DNA from: Kyrpidia spormannii
GTDB lineage: Bacteria > Bacillota > Bacilli > Kyrpidiales > Kyrpidiaceae
DNA: 64,000 nucleotides
Assembly (NCBI RefSeq): GCF_002804065.1
Contig: NZ_CP024955.1
Coordinates: forward strand, 558,001 to 622,000
Reading direction: 5' to 3'
This document shows positions 50,162 through 60,778 of the stretch, one piece after another. Each line of letters opens with the position of its first letter. Position 1 is the stretch's first letter. The notes under the pieces were generated by a model, which had not been told where the DNA came from, made no database searches, and saw nothing but the letters and a program-made list of their open reading frames with translations. Made by a program: the position numbers and the translations under genes.

Positions 50162-51451
50162 ATGCAATTGCTGAACTGGGTCCATCAGCACGCCGGGAAA
50201 CTGGACGTCCTCGCCCGCCGGCAGCTGATCCAGGCCCATCGGCCCTTGCGGAGGGTGCCCTGTTTTCTACAAAACCTGGCCCAAGGGTTACTGCACCGTT
50301 TGATCAAGGTACCGGTCATCGTCCAACTCAAGGAGATCCCCGAGGAAGGCCTGACCAATTCCGTCAGTCGGGTGGGCGGCATCGCCCGGCGGCGGATTCA
50401 TCGCGAATTGCCCATCTGCAACGGGGTGGCCGCCCGCCTTTCGATTGCAGACATCCGGCGGCTTTTAGAGCAGGAATCGGTGGCGCGCATCACCTACGAC
50501 CGCCCAGTCCGGGCGCTGCTCGACGTGGCCACGCCCGCCGTGGGGGCGGCCACAGGACAGCAGGTCGGATTCACCGGTCGGGGGGTCACCGTGGCGGTGC
50601 TCGACACTGGGATTTACCCGCACCCGGACCTCACCCAACCTGTGAATCGCATTGTCGGGTTCCGAGATTTTGTAAACGGTCGGACCGAACCGTACGACGA
50701 CAATGGCCATGGAACTCACTGTGCGGGGGATGTGGCGGCTAACGGCGGGCAGTCCGGGGGCCGCTATCGGGGCCCGGCACCGGAAGCCTCTTTGGTGGGG
50801 GTGAAGGTGCTCAACGCCCAGGGTGCCGGCAGTCTCTCCACCGTGATCCAGGGGATCGACTGGGTGGTGCAAAACCGGGACGCCTTCGACATTCGCGTAC
50901 TCTCGATGTCTCTCGGCAGCCCCCCGGCCGGACCGCCCTCCCAGGACCCGGTGGTCCAGGCGGTGGAGGCAGCCTGGAATAGCGGGATCGCCGTGGCGGT
51001 GGCGGCGGGAAACGAAGGGCCGGAGTCCGGAACCATCAGTTCGCCTGGGGACAGTCCCCGGGTGATTACCGTGGGCGCGGTGGATGATCGGCGAACCGTA
51101 CCACAAAACGATGATGTGGTGGCTTCCTTTTCCAGTCGCGGGCCAACGAGCGAGGGCGTGACGAAGCCTGACATCACCGCTCCGGGGGTTGGGATCATCT
51201 CCCTGCGGGCTCCCGGGTCTTTCCTCGATAAAATGATGAAAAGCGCCCGGGTGGGGGATTGGTACTTTCGCCTGTCGGGGACGAGTATGGCCACGCCGAT
51301 CGTGGCGGGTACCATCGCCCAGCTCTTGCAGATAAACCCGGCCATGACGCCGGACGAGGTTAAAGCGGCCCTGATGGATAACTCCTTTGACCTCGGCGAA
51401 GATCCCAATGCCCAGGGCAGGGGTGAAGTCCGGGTGGGCGGGTTGCTATAA
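50162..51451 (+). CDS. Subtilisin-like S8 serine protease, AprX type
   Basis: This 429-residue subtilase has a complete catalytic triad: D148 in VAVLDTGIYPHPDL, H183 in DDNGHGTHCAG and S375 in SGTSMATPIVAG, with the oxyanion asparagine N284 in AAGNEGPE. Residues 1-115 form a pro-domain-like part that includes an inhibitor-type segment. There is no signal peptide, as in Bacillus AprX, which suggests a cytoplasmic protease or non-classical export. The ATG at 50162 follows AAAGGGGGG. It is transcribed alone and converges on the DJ-1/PfpI gene, with a perfect palindromic terminator between them. Confidence 0.93.
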   Translation: MQLLNWVHQHAGKLDVLARRQLIQAHRPLRRVPCFLQNLAQGLLHRLIKVPVIVQLKEIPEEGLTNSVSRVGGIARRRIHRELPICNGVAARLSIADIRRLLEQESVARITYDRPVRALLDVATPAVGAATGQQVGFTGRGVTVAVLDTGIYPHPDLTQPVNRIVGFRDFVNGRTEPYDDNGHGTHCAGDVAANGGQSGGRYRGPAPEASLVGVKVLNAQGAGSLSTVIQGIDWVVQNRDAFDIRVLSMSLGSPPAGPPSQDPVVQAVEAAWNSGIAVAVAAGNEGPESGTISSPGDSPRVITVGAVDDRRTVPQNDDVVASFSSRGPTSEGVTKPDITAPGVGIISLRAPGSFLDKMMKSARVGDWYFRLSGTSMATPIVAGTIAQLLQINPAMTPDEVKAALMDNSFDLGEDPNAQGRGEVRVGGLL

Positions 51452-51461
51452 GGCGATGAAA

Positions 51462-51493
51462 CGAAAAATCGGGCGTCCGCGCCCGATTTTTCG
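51462..51493. terminator. Perfect bidirectional terminator
   Basis: cgaaaaatcgggcg and cgcccgatttttcg form a perfect 14-bp stem around TCCG. Its AT-rich base gives a T-run in both directions, which fits its place between two convergent genes. Confidence 0.92.
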
Positions 51494-51545
51494 TGAGCAA
51501 AAGCAGGGTGGCCAGCGTCAGCACTCCCCGAAAAGCCCGTCTGCG

Positions 51546-52097
51546 TTATCGACCGAGCAGTTTCAGAAACTCTCGCATAAAGCCCGGCAGGTCCGGCCAG
51601 GCATGCCCGGAAACCAAGTTTCCATCCACATGGAGGGTTTCCGTAACGTAGCGAGCCCCCATGGCCTCCACCGAAGGCCGGCAGGCGATGTACGCCGTCA
51701 TCGAACGGTTTTTAAGGAGGTCCGCAACGGTTTCCAGGACTTGAGCAGCGTGGCAGATCGCGCCGATTGGTTTGCCCGTTTCGAAGAAATGGCGAACGAT
51801 GCCCGGCAGTGCGGGATTGAGGCGGATGTACTCGGGAGCCCTCCCCCCGGGGATGATCAGGCCATCGTACTCTTCGGGCTTTACTTCGTCAAAGGACAGT
51901 TGGGCTTGGATTTGGTACCCAGGCTTTTCCGTGTAGGTTTCCCAGGTCTCAAAATCGTGCACCACAGTATGCAGGGTTTTGGCCGACGGTGCGGCGATCA
52001 CGGCCTCGATGTTCTCCTCGAGCAGCCGATAATACGGGTAATAAATCTCCAGAGCCTCTACCGCATCGCCGGCAGTGATCAATACCTTTTTTGCCAC
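51546..52097 (-). CDS. DJ-1/PfpI family protein
   Basis: This 183-residue protein has the glutamine-amidotransferase-like fold: KKVLITAGDAVEALEIYYPY at the start, the acid-loop DGLIIPGGRAPEYIRL, and the nucleophile elbow IGAICHAAQVL with Cys followed by His. The neighbouring motifs match the PfpI/YhbO branch, whose members include deglycases, chaperones and intracellular proteases. A GTG at 52097 is used because GAGGGGGG lies upstream, although ten codons before it are open to an ATG at 52127. It is divergent from the HAD-phosphatase gene. Confidence 0.9.
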   Translation of the reverse strand: MAKKVLITAGDAVEALEIYYPYYRLLEENIEAVIAAPSAKTLHTVVHDFETWETYTEKPGYQIQAQLSFDEVKPEEYDGLIIPGGRAPEYIRLNPALPGIVRHFFETGKPIGAICHAAQVLETVADLLKNRSMTAYIACRPSVEAMGARYVTETLHVDGNLVSGHAWPDLPGFMREFLKLLGR

Positions 52098-52234
52098 GGA
52101 TGACCCCCCTCTCCCATTTGGTTTCATTGTATCATGAGTTTGGGTGTGAACAGAAATCTGAGGAGTTCTTTACACACTTTTTGGATTGGATGCGCCGGCG
52201 GCCGGTACAATGGTGTCAGAGGAGGAGATGAGCA

Positions 52235-53035
52235 GTGCGCTTTCGGGCCGTGTTCTTCGATGTAGACGGAACTCTGCTGACCAGGGATATGCGGCTGCCG
52301 GAATCGGTCAAGTGGGCGGTCAATCGCCTCCGGGAGCAAGGGGTCGCGGTTGGGATTGCGACGGGGCGGTCCTATGCCCACACCGAGGCGGTGATGAAAC
52401 AACTGGGCATCGACATGGCGGTCTTGAACAACGGGGGCTTGGCGCTGCGGCAGGGCCGGATCCTAGCGCACCGCCCGATCCACCCCGAAAGGATCCTGCG
52501 CATCCTCGGCGATGTCGAGGATGCAGATCATGCTTTGGTGCTGCACGGGAAAGAGTTCACTGTGGTCAATAAACCGGAAGATGCGTATTTTCTCCGCGCG
52601 TATCACCACCTGCGCGTCCCCTTTCCCAGCTTGTTTCGGAACTACCAGGGGGAACCCGTGTATCAAATCAATCTGTTCTGTCCCGAAGACGAGGTTTGCC
52701 GGTATACCGAGGCGTACCCGGATCTGACTTTTCGCCGCTGGTTTCCGGGGTCTTACGATGTGAATGCGGCTGGCGTGCATAAAGCGGAAGGGATCGCGGC
52801 TCTGATCGGAGAGTTGGGCATGTCCTGGGACGAGGTGGTCACTTTCGGGGATGCGGATAATGATATCCAAATGTTGCGGGCGGCGGGGTTAGGCGTCGCG
52901 ATGGGCGGCGGCCTGCCCGCGGCCCAGGAAGTGGCGGACGTGGTGATCGGACGACCGGAGGAGGACGCCATCTGGAACTTCGTCCGGTCGAATCTGGCGC
53001 AGGAGCCTGCCAAAGCCTGGTCCCGGGCGGAATGA
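52235..53035 (+). CDS. Cof-type HAD superfamily phosphatase
   Basis: This 266-residue enzyme has the HAD motif I near its N-terminus (FFDVDGTLL, with the aspartate nucleophile), motif II in GIATGRSY, a C2-type cap domain (about 85-180) and motifs III and IV in AEGIAALIGELGM and VTFGDADNDIQML. Cof-type phosphatases act on small phosphorylated metabolites such as sugar phosphates or pyridoxal phosphate. The GTG start at 52235 follows GAGGAGGAG. It is not linked to any biosynthetic gene, so the substrate is open. The TnpB relic begins about 15 bases after its stop. Confidence 0.92.
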   Translation: MRFRAVFFDVDGTLLTRDMRLPESVKWAVNRLREQGVAVGIATGRSYAHTEAVMKQLGIDMAVLNNGGLALRQGRILAHRPIHPERILRILGDVEDADHALVLHGKEFTVVNKPEDAYFLRAYHHLRVPFPSLFRNYQGEPVYQINLFCPEDEVCRYTEAYPDLTFRRWFPGSYDVNAAGVHKAEGIAALIGELGMSWDEVVTFGDADNDIQMLRAAGLGVAMGGGLPAAQEVADVVIGRPEEDAIWNFVRSNLAQEPAKAWSRAE

Positions 53036-53049
53036 TCAGAAAAAAGCGT

Positions 53050-53630
53050 GCCTCATCTTCTTCCCTCAGGAAGAGGATAAGGCGCGTCATTCAGATCTCT
53101 GGCTCTGAACATATTGTCGGATAACGGATACGTGGAAATGGCCACCTTAGGCGGAGAGGTCACCAAAACGTGCACGCGGTCATCCTCTTCGAATCTCTCG
53201 TTTGACTTGGCCATAGGCCGAGAGTATCATAGAAACATGAAAATTCTCAAGTCCTTTCGATTTCGGCTGGAGCCCACAACTGAACAAACCGGGTGTCGGA
53301 CGGTTTGTCTGGAACAGGGCGCTGGCCTTGCAAAAGGGCGGCGGGAGGCCGGGTATCCTCTGTTGTTTTATGTGACCTGGCGCGACTCTTGAAGTTGTGG
53401 AGACATCGTGTGGAACGCGGGTTTTTAGCTCACGCCCCAGTCCACACCCCGCTTCCAGACCGAGATCGACGTGTCCGATCGTATTCATCCCTTTGGGTCG
53501 GCGATTGGCATCGACCGGGGGAGTGCGCACTTTGCCGGGTTGTTGTCGATGCGCCGGGGTGGGTCCGGCGGTACGAGGCGAAATTGATTTGGGAAATGCG
53601 GAAGTTGTCACGAAGTCGGCTCGGAAAGGA
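53050..53630 (+). mobile_element. IS200/IS605-type TnpB relic 2
   Basis: This decayed TnpB copy opens with an 8-bp hairpin at 53057-53076 (ctcttcc-like stem, CTCA loop) that is nearly identical to the one of relic 1. An ATG at 53237 starts MKILKSFRFRLEPTTEQ, the usual TnpB N-terminus; the frame then shifts, and the matching residues RFVWNRALALQKG appear in another frame. Later frames hold ERGFLAHAPVHT and, near 53480-53590, GSAIGIDRG and VDAPGWVRRYEAKL. Several frameshifts and a large deletion in the middle make it non-functional. It ends just before the CDGSH gene. Boundaries are approximate. Confidence 0.75.
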
Positions 53631-53638
53631 GGATGACG

Positions 53639-53839
53639 ATGGCGGAGGTGAGGATCCGTCTGCGGGATAACGGGCCTTTGGTGGTGACAGGTCCCGTGGA
53701 GTTGGTGGACGCACAAGGGCAAGCTTTCGTGGTGGAGGATTCCTTTGCTCTGTGCCGTTGTGGACAATCCGGGAAGAAACCCTTTTGTGACGGCACCCAT
53801 CGCACGGTGGAGTTCCAGGATCAAAGCCGGGCGAAGTGA
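53639..53839 (+). CDS. CDGSH iron-sulfur domain protein
   Basis: This 66-residue protein has the CDGSH signature CRCGQSGKKPFCDGTH with the CxCx8Cx3H ligand set that binds a redox-active 2Fe-2S cluster through three Cys and one His. Bacterial members may take part in electron transfer or cluster transfer. The second ATG of ATGACGATG (53639) is chosen because its distance from AAAGGAGG is right. It immediately follows a TnpB relic, so its promoter may have been altered by that insertion. A terminator lies 50 bases downstream. Confidence 0.93.
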   Translation: MAEVRIRLRDNGPLVVTGPVELVDAQGQAFVVEDSFALCRCGQSGKKPFCDGTHRTVEFQDQSRAK

Positions 53840-53888
53840 ACAGAGGGGGCCGAGTTGCTGGAAGGGTCAGGCAGTGAAAGGATAGAGG

Positions 53889-53930
53889 GCCGCGGGGAAA
53901 GGTGAAGATCTGCTTTCTCCGCGGCTTTTT
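53889..53930 (+). terminator. Intrinsic terminator after the CDGSH gene
   Basis: A 13-bp stem gccgcggggaaag/ctttctccgcggc (one G-T pair) is followed by five T residues. Confidence 0.9.
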
Positions 53931-55275
<1,345 letters not shown>

Positions 55276-55276
55276 T

Positions 55277-56257
55277 ATGGCACAGATGACAATGATCCAG
55301 GCGATCACCGATGCGATGCGGTTGGAGTTGGCCCGGGATCCAAAGGTTCTGGTGTTTGGCGAGGATGTCGGGGTTAACGGCGGTGTATTCCGGGCGACGG
55401 CAGGACTGCAGGAGCAGTTCGGGGAGCAGCGGGTCTTTGATACCCCCTTGGCGGAATCGGGGATCGGAGGGCTCGCGGTGGGCTTGGCCGTTCAAGGGTT
55501 TCGGCCTGTCGCGGAAATCCAGTTTTTCGGCTTCGTGTTTGAAGCTTTTGATGCGGTGGCTTCCCAGGCGGCCAGGCTTCGGTATCGGTCTGGCGGACGG
55601 TATCATGCGCCTATTGTGTTTCGCTCCCCCTTTGGCGGGGGCGTTAAGACGCCCGAGCTTCACGCCGACAGTCTCGAAGGGCTCTTCGCTCAGACTCCCG
55701 GTCTCAAGGTCGTCATTCCATCGAATCCTTACGACGCGAAGGGACTTCTGATCTCGGCCATTCGAGACGATGACCCGGTGATTTTTCTCGAGCACATGAA
55801 GTTGTATCGGTCTTTTCGCCAGGAGGTCCCGGAAGGGGATTATACGGTGCCCTTGGGGAAAGCGGCGGTGGTGCGTCCGGGGAAGGACGTCACCGTGATC
55901 ACTTACGGTGCCATGGTTCAGACCTCTCTAAAAGCGGCGGACAAAGTGGCAGAATCCCGGGGTGCCCAGGTGGAAGTGATCGATCTGCGGACCGTGAGCC
56001 CCATCGACATCGAGACTGTGGTGGAGTCGGTGAAGAAGACAAATCGCGCCGTGGTGGTGCAGGAGGCCCAGCGCAAGGCCGGGGTGGCCGCAGAAGTGGC
56101 GGCACAAATTAATGAACGGGCGATCTTGCATCTCGAGGCGCCGGTGATTCGGGTGACCTCCCCGGATACGGTGTACCCCTTTGCCGCGATCGAAGATCAG
56201 TGGTTGCCCACTGTGGGGCGGGTCGTGAAAGCCATCGAAGACGTGCTCGATTTTTAA
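55277..56257 (+). CDS. pdhB: Pyruvate dehydrogenase E1 component, beta subunit
   Basis: This 326-residue protein begins [20 protein letters not shown] and has the family segments [55 protein letters not shown] and [15 protein letters not shown]. It forms the ThDP pocket together with PdhA. GGGAGGG lies just upstream of the ATG at 55277, within the pdhA end. The gene lies 1 base from the stop of pdhA and 21 bases before pdhC, and should be co-translated. Confidence 0.95.
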   Translation: MAQMTMIQAITDAMRLELARDPKVLVFGEDVGVNGGVFRATAGLQEQFGEQRVFDTPLAESGIGGLAVGLAVQGFRPVAEIQFFGFVFEAFDAVASQAARLRYRSGGRYHAPIVFRSPFGGGVKTPELHADSLEGLFAQTPGLKVVIPSNPYDAKGLLISAIRDDDPVIFLEHMKLYRSFRQEVPEGDYTVPLGKAAVVRPGKDVTVITYGAMVQTSLKAADKVAESRGAQVEVIDLRTVSPIDIETVVESVKKTNRAVVVQEAQRKAGVAAEVAAQINERAILHLEAPVIRVTSPDTVYPFAAIEDQWLPTVGRVVKAIEDVLDF

Positions 56258-56278
56258 GGCGAGGAGGAGGGGAAAACC

Positions 56279-57595
56279 GTGGCGGATTTTGTATTTCGTC
56301 TGCCGGACATCGGGGAAGGCATTCACGAGGGGGAGGTCGTCCGCTGGCTGGTCAATCCCGGCGATGAGGTCGATGAAGACCAGCCGCTGTGTGAGGTCCA
56401 AAACGACAAAGCCGTGGTGGAAATCCCCAGTCCGGTCAAAGGCAAGGTCAAAGAGGTGAAGGTCCAGGCGGGAACCACGGCGGTGGTGGGAGATCCCCTG
56501 GTGGTCCTGGAAACTGAAGGGGCCGTGCCTGAGGGGGCAACAGAAGCCGGCGGGTCTCAGGAGAATGAAGGGCCTTCGGCGGCGGGTGCGGCGGCATCGG
56601 CGCCCGGGAAGGGTTCAGAGGAGCGCGGTGAGGTCCGGCCCGCGGAGTTAGCCGGCGCGACCCCGGATGGTGCGGGGCCATCGGGAGCGGCGATGATCCT
56701 CGCCACGCCCGCCGTGCGGAAGTTTGCCCGGGAGAAGGGCGTGGATCTGGCCCAGGTGCGGGGTACGGGGAAGAATGGCCGCATCACCCGGGAGGATGTG
56801 CTGCGGGCGTCGGAGGGGCCCGAGGCGGAGAAAGCAGAAGGAATCGCCGAGCCAACCGCCCAGGAACGTGCCGTTCCCAGGGCCGAGGCTACTGGTTTGG
56901 AAGAGCGGGTTCCTTTGGCCGGCATCCGCAAGGTCATTGCCCAAGCCATGGTGAAATCGGCCTATACTGCCCCTCACGTCACGGTGATGGACGAGGTGGA
57001 TGTGACGCGGCTGGTGGCGCTTCGCGACAAAGCCAAACCTTTGGCAGCCGAGCGCGGAGTGAAACTCACCTACTTGCCTTTTATCGTCAAGGCGGCCATC
57101 GCAGGGTTGCGACTGCATCCGACCCTCAATGCGTCCATCGACGAGGAGAAAGGTGAAATTGTCTACAAGAAATATTATAATATCGGCATCGCCACCGATA
57201 CTGAGCGGGGACTGCTGGTGCCGGTGGTGAAAGAGGCCGATCGCAAGAACGTGTGGATGTTGGCGGCGGAGATCCGGGAGTTGGCCGAGAAGGCCAGGGC
57301 CGGGAAGTTGACATCTCCGGAGATGAAGGGGGGCACCTTCTCCATCACCAACATCGGGGTCGAGGGCGGCCTGTTCTTTACGCCGATCATTAACTATCCG
57401 GAGGTCGCCATCCTGGGGGTGGGGCGGATCACCGACAGGCCGGTGGTGCGAAACGGCCAGGTGGCTGTCGCTCCGGTCATGGCGCTGTCCCTCAGTTTTG
57501 ACCATCGCTTGGTGGACGGCGCCGAAGCCCAACGTTATGTCAACGATGTCAAACGGCTGCTGGAAGATCCCGATTTCTTAACCTTGGAGGTGTAA
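56279..57595 (+). CDS. pdhC: Dihydrolipoamide acetyltransferase (E2) of PDH
   Basis: This 438-residue protein has one N-terminal lipoyl domain ([10 protein letters not shown], lipoyl lysine K44), an Ala/Pro/Gly-rich linker (about 80-135), a peripheral-subunit-binding domain ([29 protein letters not shown]), a second linker, and a catalytic core from about residue 210 with the active-site histidine and aspartate in [15 protein letters not shown]. It forms the cubic or icosahedral core that binds E1 and E3. The GTG start at 56279 has GAGGAGGGG upstream. lpdA begins 1 base after its stop. Confidence 0.95.
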   Translation: MADFVFRLPDIGEGIHEGEVVRWLVNPGDEVDEDQPLCEVQNDKAVVEIPSPVKGKVKEVKVQAGTTAVVGDPLVVLETEGAVPEGATEAGGSQENEGPSAAGAAASAPGKGSEERGEVRPAELAGATPDGAGPSGAAMILATPAVRKFAREKGVDLAQVRGTGKNGRITREDVLRASEGPEAEKAEGIAEPTAQERAVPRAEATGLEERVPLAGIRKVIAQAMVKSAYTAPHVTVMDEVDVTRLVALRDKAKPLAAERGVKLTYLPFIVKAAIAGLRLHPTLNASIDEEKGEIVYKKYYNIGIATDTERGLLVPVVKEADRKNVWMLAAEIRELAEKARAGKLTSPEMKGGTFSITNIGVEGGLFFTPIINYPEVAILGVGRITDRPVVRNGQVAVAPVMALSLSFDHRLVDGAEAQRYVNDVKRLLEDPDFLTLEV

Positions 57596-57596
57596 C

Positions 57597-59006
57597 ATGG
57601 TCGTCGGGGAATTTACCACCGAGGTGGACCTGTTGATCATTGGCGGCGGCCCGGGGGGATACGTCGCCGCCATTCGGGCCGCCCAGCTCGGGAAAAAGGT
57701 GACGCTCGTTGAACGGGACAAGCTGGGCGGGGTGTGCCTGAACGTCGGTTGTATTCCGTCCAAGGCGCTGATCGCCGCCGCCCACCGGTATGAGGATGCA
57801 AAGAAGCTGGGCGAGATCGGCATTGAGGCCGGGGACGTTCGGGTGGATTTTGCGAAAGTGCAGACCTGGAAGCAGGGCGTGGTCGACAAGCTCACCGGTG
57901 GCGTGGCGAGTTTGATGAAAGCCAACAAGGTGGAAGTCATCAAAGGAGAAGCTCTTTTTGCCAACGACCGGGAGGCACGGGTGATCAACGGCTATGAAGC
58001 CAATCGTTATCGCTTTAACCAATGCATCATCGCCACCGGATCCCGGCCCATCGAGCTCAAAGACCTGCCCTTCGGAGGCCGCGTGATTTCTTCCACGGAG
58101 GCACTGGCCTTGCAGGAGATTCCCAAGCGGCTTTTAGTCATTGGTGGAGGGTACATAGGGATCGAACTCGGCACTGTCTTTGCTAAATTTGGGACGCAGG
58201 TGACGGTGCTGGAGGGGACCGAATCGATCCTCCCGACCTTTGAGAAAGAGGTTCTGCGGCTGGTGGAACGCCGGCTCAAGAAACTGAATGTCACCGTGGT
58301 GACCTCCGCCATGGCCAAGGGTGTGGAGGAAACCGCTAACGGTGTGACGGTCACGGCTTCCGTGAAGGGTGAAGAGCAACGGTACGAGGCGGACTATGTA
58401 CTGGTCACTGTAGGCCGCCGGCCCAATACGGAAGATCTCGGGCTGGACATGGCTGGAGTACGCACAGAAAAAGGGCTGATTCAAGTCGACAAACAAGGGC
58501 GCACCAGCGTGGGGCACATCTTTGCCATCGGTGACGTGGTGCCGGGGCCGGCCTTGGCTCATAAAGCGTCTTATGAAGGCAAAGTGGCCGCCGAGGCGGC
58601 AGCCGGAGAGGCCAGTGAAGTGGATTACAGAGTCATTCCCGCCGTGGTCTTCTCCGATCCGGAGATCGCGGTGGTGGGGTTGAGTGAGTCCGAGGCAAAG
58701 GAGAAGGGGCTCGACGTGGTGACGGGGAGATTCCCCTTCGCGGCCAATGGGCGCGCCCTGTCCTTGGCGGATGCCGAGGGCTTCGTCAAACTGGTGGCGG
58801 ACAAATCCAGTGGAGAGTTGCTTGGCGCACAGATCGTCGGCCCGGAAGCTTCAGACCTTATCGCCGAAGCGGCCTTGGCGATCGAGATGGGTGCCACCCT
58901 GGAAGACGTCGCGCTTACAATCCACGCCCACCCGACTTTGGGCGAGGTGATGATGGAAGCGGCGGAGGTCGGCCTGGGCCGGCCAGTGCACATCGCCCCG
59001 CGCTAA
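57597..59006 (+). CDS. lpdA: Dihydrolipoyl dehydrogenase (E3)
   Basis: This 469-residue flavoenzyme has the FAD motif [20 protein letters not shown], the redox-active disulfide [15 protein letters not shown], the NAD motif [20 protein letters not shown] and the C-terminal active-site pair HAHPTLGE. It reoxidises the E2 lipoyl arm and reduces NAD+. It is the last gene of the four-gene PDH operon; the ATG at 57597 lies 1 base after pdhC. E3 may also serve other 2-oxo acid complexes or glycine cleavage. Confidence 0.96.
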   Translation: MVVGEFTTEVDLLIIGGGPGGYVAAIRAAQLGKKVTLVERDKLGGVCLNVGCIPSKALIAAAHRYEDAKKLGEIGIEAGDVRVDFAKVQTWKQGVVDKLTGGVASLMKANKVEVIKGEALFANDREARVINGYEANRYRFNQCIIATGSRPIELKDLPFGGRVISSTEALALQEIPKRLLVIGGGYIGIELGTVFAKFGTQVTVLEGTESILPTFEKEVLRLVERRLKKLNVTVVTSAMAKGVEETANGVTVTASVKGEEQRYEADYVLVTVGRRPNTEDLGLDMAGVRTEKGLIQVDKQGRTSVGHIFAIGDVVPGPALAHKASYEGKVAAEAAAGEASEVDYRVIPAVVFSDPEIAVVGLSESEAKEKGLDVVTGRFPFAANGRALSLADAEGFVKLVADKSSGELLGAQIVGPEASDLIAEAALAIEMGATLEDVALTIHAHPTLGEVMMEAAEVGLGRPVHIAPR

Positions 59007-59154
59007 GATTGTGGGCCCGCGAGGCAGCAGCGGTGAAGGGATAATGGCCATGACCGCCAGACCTCGGCATGTCTTCTTTATTGCTGCGCGCTAGCGAACA
59101 AGGCGCTGGCACGGCCGAACCCGGCGTTTCGGGCGGCCTGCGGCGCCTGTTTGC

Positions 59155-60726
59155 TCAAGGGTCCTCCTTGTACCATTGCCGAAGGATGTGCTTCTGAATC
59201 TTGCCCACGGAGGTGCGGGGAAGCTCCTCCACGAACAGGATCTCTTCGGGCACCTTGAACCGGGCCAGCCGCTGCCGACAGTACTCGATGAGATCTTCTG
59301 CCGGCGCATGCTCAGGCGATCGCGGGATCAGGTAGGCGACGATTTTTTCATCACGAATGGGGTCCGGCACTCCGATCACCGCTGCATCGGCGACATCCGG
59401 ATGCTGCAGCAGCACCGCCTCCACCTCTCCGGCGGCCACATTCTCCCCGGCCCGTTTCACCATGTCTTTGATCCGGTCGACGAAGTGAAAATACCCCTCC
59501 GCATCGATTTTTGCCACGTCCCCGGTGTACAGCCATCCTTCCCGGATCGTCTCCCGGGTAGCCTCCTCATTCTTGTAGTACCCTTTCATGATGCTCCGAC
59601 CCGGAGTACCTCTGACGATGATCTGCCCAGGGACGCCGATGGGGCAATCCCGCCCGGCATCGTCCACCACCCGCACTTCGTATCCGAGAGTGGGCAATCC
59701 GATCGTTTCGTTGCGCCGATCTCCATCCAGAGGATTCATGAGGGGGGTGCCCATCGTTTCGGTCATTCCGTACAGTTGCAGCAGGATGTCGCCATATCGT
59801 TCCGAGAAGAGGCGGAGTTCCTCCTGCGTGACGGACTGGGCGAACCACACGGCTCTCAGGGAATGGTTCCGGTCTTCAGGATCATAGGGTTGCCGGAGGA
59901 TCATGCGGATCGGGGCTGCGAACAAACTGCCAACCGTCGCCCTCAGTCGAATGGCTTGTTTAAAATACCGAGAGGCGCTAAATCTGGCCGTCAGCCCAAT
60001 GCTCGCCCCGACCACCAGGGCGGACATGGTGGAATAATACTGGGCATTGCCGTGAAACAGCGGCAACACGGCCAGTTGTCGATCGTCGGGGCCCAATCGC
60101 ACCCCTCGGGCCATCGTCTCCCCGGCGTAGATGTAGTTGGCGTGGGTGATGATCACGCCTTTTGGTTTCGATGTGGTGCCCGAGGTGTATAAAATGCCCG
60201 CCATCATCTCCGAATCTCCAATCTCGTGGATCCGGGCATCCGGGGCCCCGGCGAGCGAGGCGGACAGGGGCAGCATACGTTCTGACGGCAATGGCTCCTC
60301 GGGCTCGGCAGCGACGAGAATATGGTGCAAGTCCGGGCATGCTTCAGCAGCTTCCCCGATGGCCTCGGCGGAGTGCCGGTCGGTGATAGAAAGCACTGCG
60401 CCGCTGTGGCTGAGCAGGTACTTCAATTCGTCGACGCTGGACAATGGGTTTGTGCACAGCAAGGCAGCGCCGAGTCGAGCCGCTCCAAGCAAAGCCATAT
60501 AAAAAATTGGGGAATTGTTCATGTGGAGGTTGACGATGTTCCCCCGGCTCACGCCCAGTTCATGAAAGAGACCGGCCATTCGCGCGATCCGGGATTCCAT
60601 TTCTCCGTAAGTGAAGGTCTCCAATTCTTGACTCGGGTCTTCATACAACAGAAATGGCTTATCGGGTTGGCGATCCACCCAATGTGCCCATACGGTGTTC
60701 AACGTACGGTAACCAGCGATGTCCAT
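59155..60726 (-). CDS. Acyl-CoA synthetase (AMP-forming), CaiC-like
   Basis: This 523-residue adenylate-forming ligase has the P-loop YTSGTTSKPKGVI, the A5 motif LYGMTETMG, the hinge region WLYTGDVAKIDAEGYFHFVDR and, near the end, PRTSVGKIQKHIL with the catalytic lysine. It resembles the crotonobetaine/carnitine and medium-chain or aromatic acid CoA ligases. The exact acid is unknown. The ATG at 60726 has CGGAGGG upstream. A strong sigma-54 promoter at 60751-60769, only 25-43 bases upstream of the start codon, and the activator gene just beyond it imply inducible expression. The MHS transporter on the other side of the activator probably brings in the acid. Confidence 0.9.
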   Translation of the reverse strand: MDIAGYRTLNTVWAHWVDRQPDKPFLLYEDPSQELETFTYGEMESRIARMAGLFHELGVSRGNIVNLHMNNSPIFYMALLGAARLGAALLCTNPLSSVDELKYLLSHSGAVLSITDRHSAEAIGEAAEACPDLHHILVAAEPEEPLPSERMLPLSASLAGAPDARIHEIGDSEMMAGILYTSGTTSKPKGVIITHANYIYAGETMARGVRLGPDDRQLAVLPLFHGNAQYYSTMSALVVGASIGLTARFSASRYFKQAIRLRATVGSLFAAPIRMILRQPYDPEDRNHSLRAVWFAQSVTQEELRLFSERYGDILLQLYGMTETMGTPLMNPLDGDRRNETIGLPTLGYEVRVVDDAGRDCPIGVPGQIIVRGTPGRSIMKGYYKNEEATRETIREGWLYTGDVAKIDAEGYFHFVDRIKDMVKRAGENVAAGEVEAVLLQHPDVADAAVIGVPDPIRDEKIVAYLIPRSPEHAPAEDLIEYCRQRLARFKVPEEILFVEELPRTSVGKIQKHILRQWYKEDP

Positions 60727-60750
60727 GGTTGATCCCTCCGGGAAATCATT

Positions 60751-60769
60751 AAGCAATCTTCGTGCCAAT
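60751..60769 (-). promoter_or_regulatory. Sigma-54 (-24/-12) promoter of the acyl-CoA synthetase
   Basis: The minus strand reads ATTGGCACGAAGATTGCTT, a near-perfect sigma-54 promoter with GG (60766-60765) and GC (60754-60753) 12 bases apart. The predicted transcript starts near 60741, just before the CGGAGGG ribosome binding site of the ligase gene. Confidence 0.88.
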
Positions 60770-60778
60770 CCGGACGGA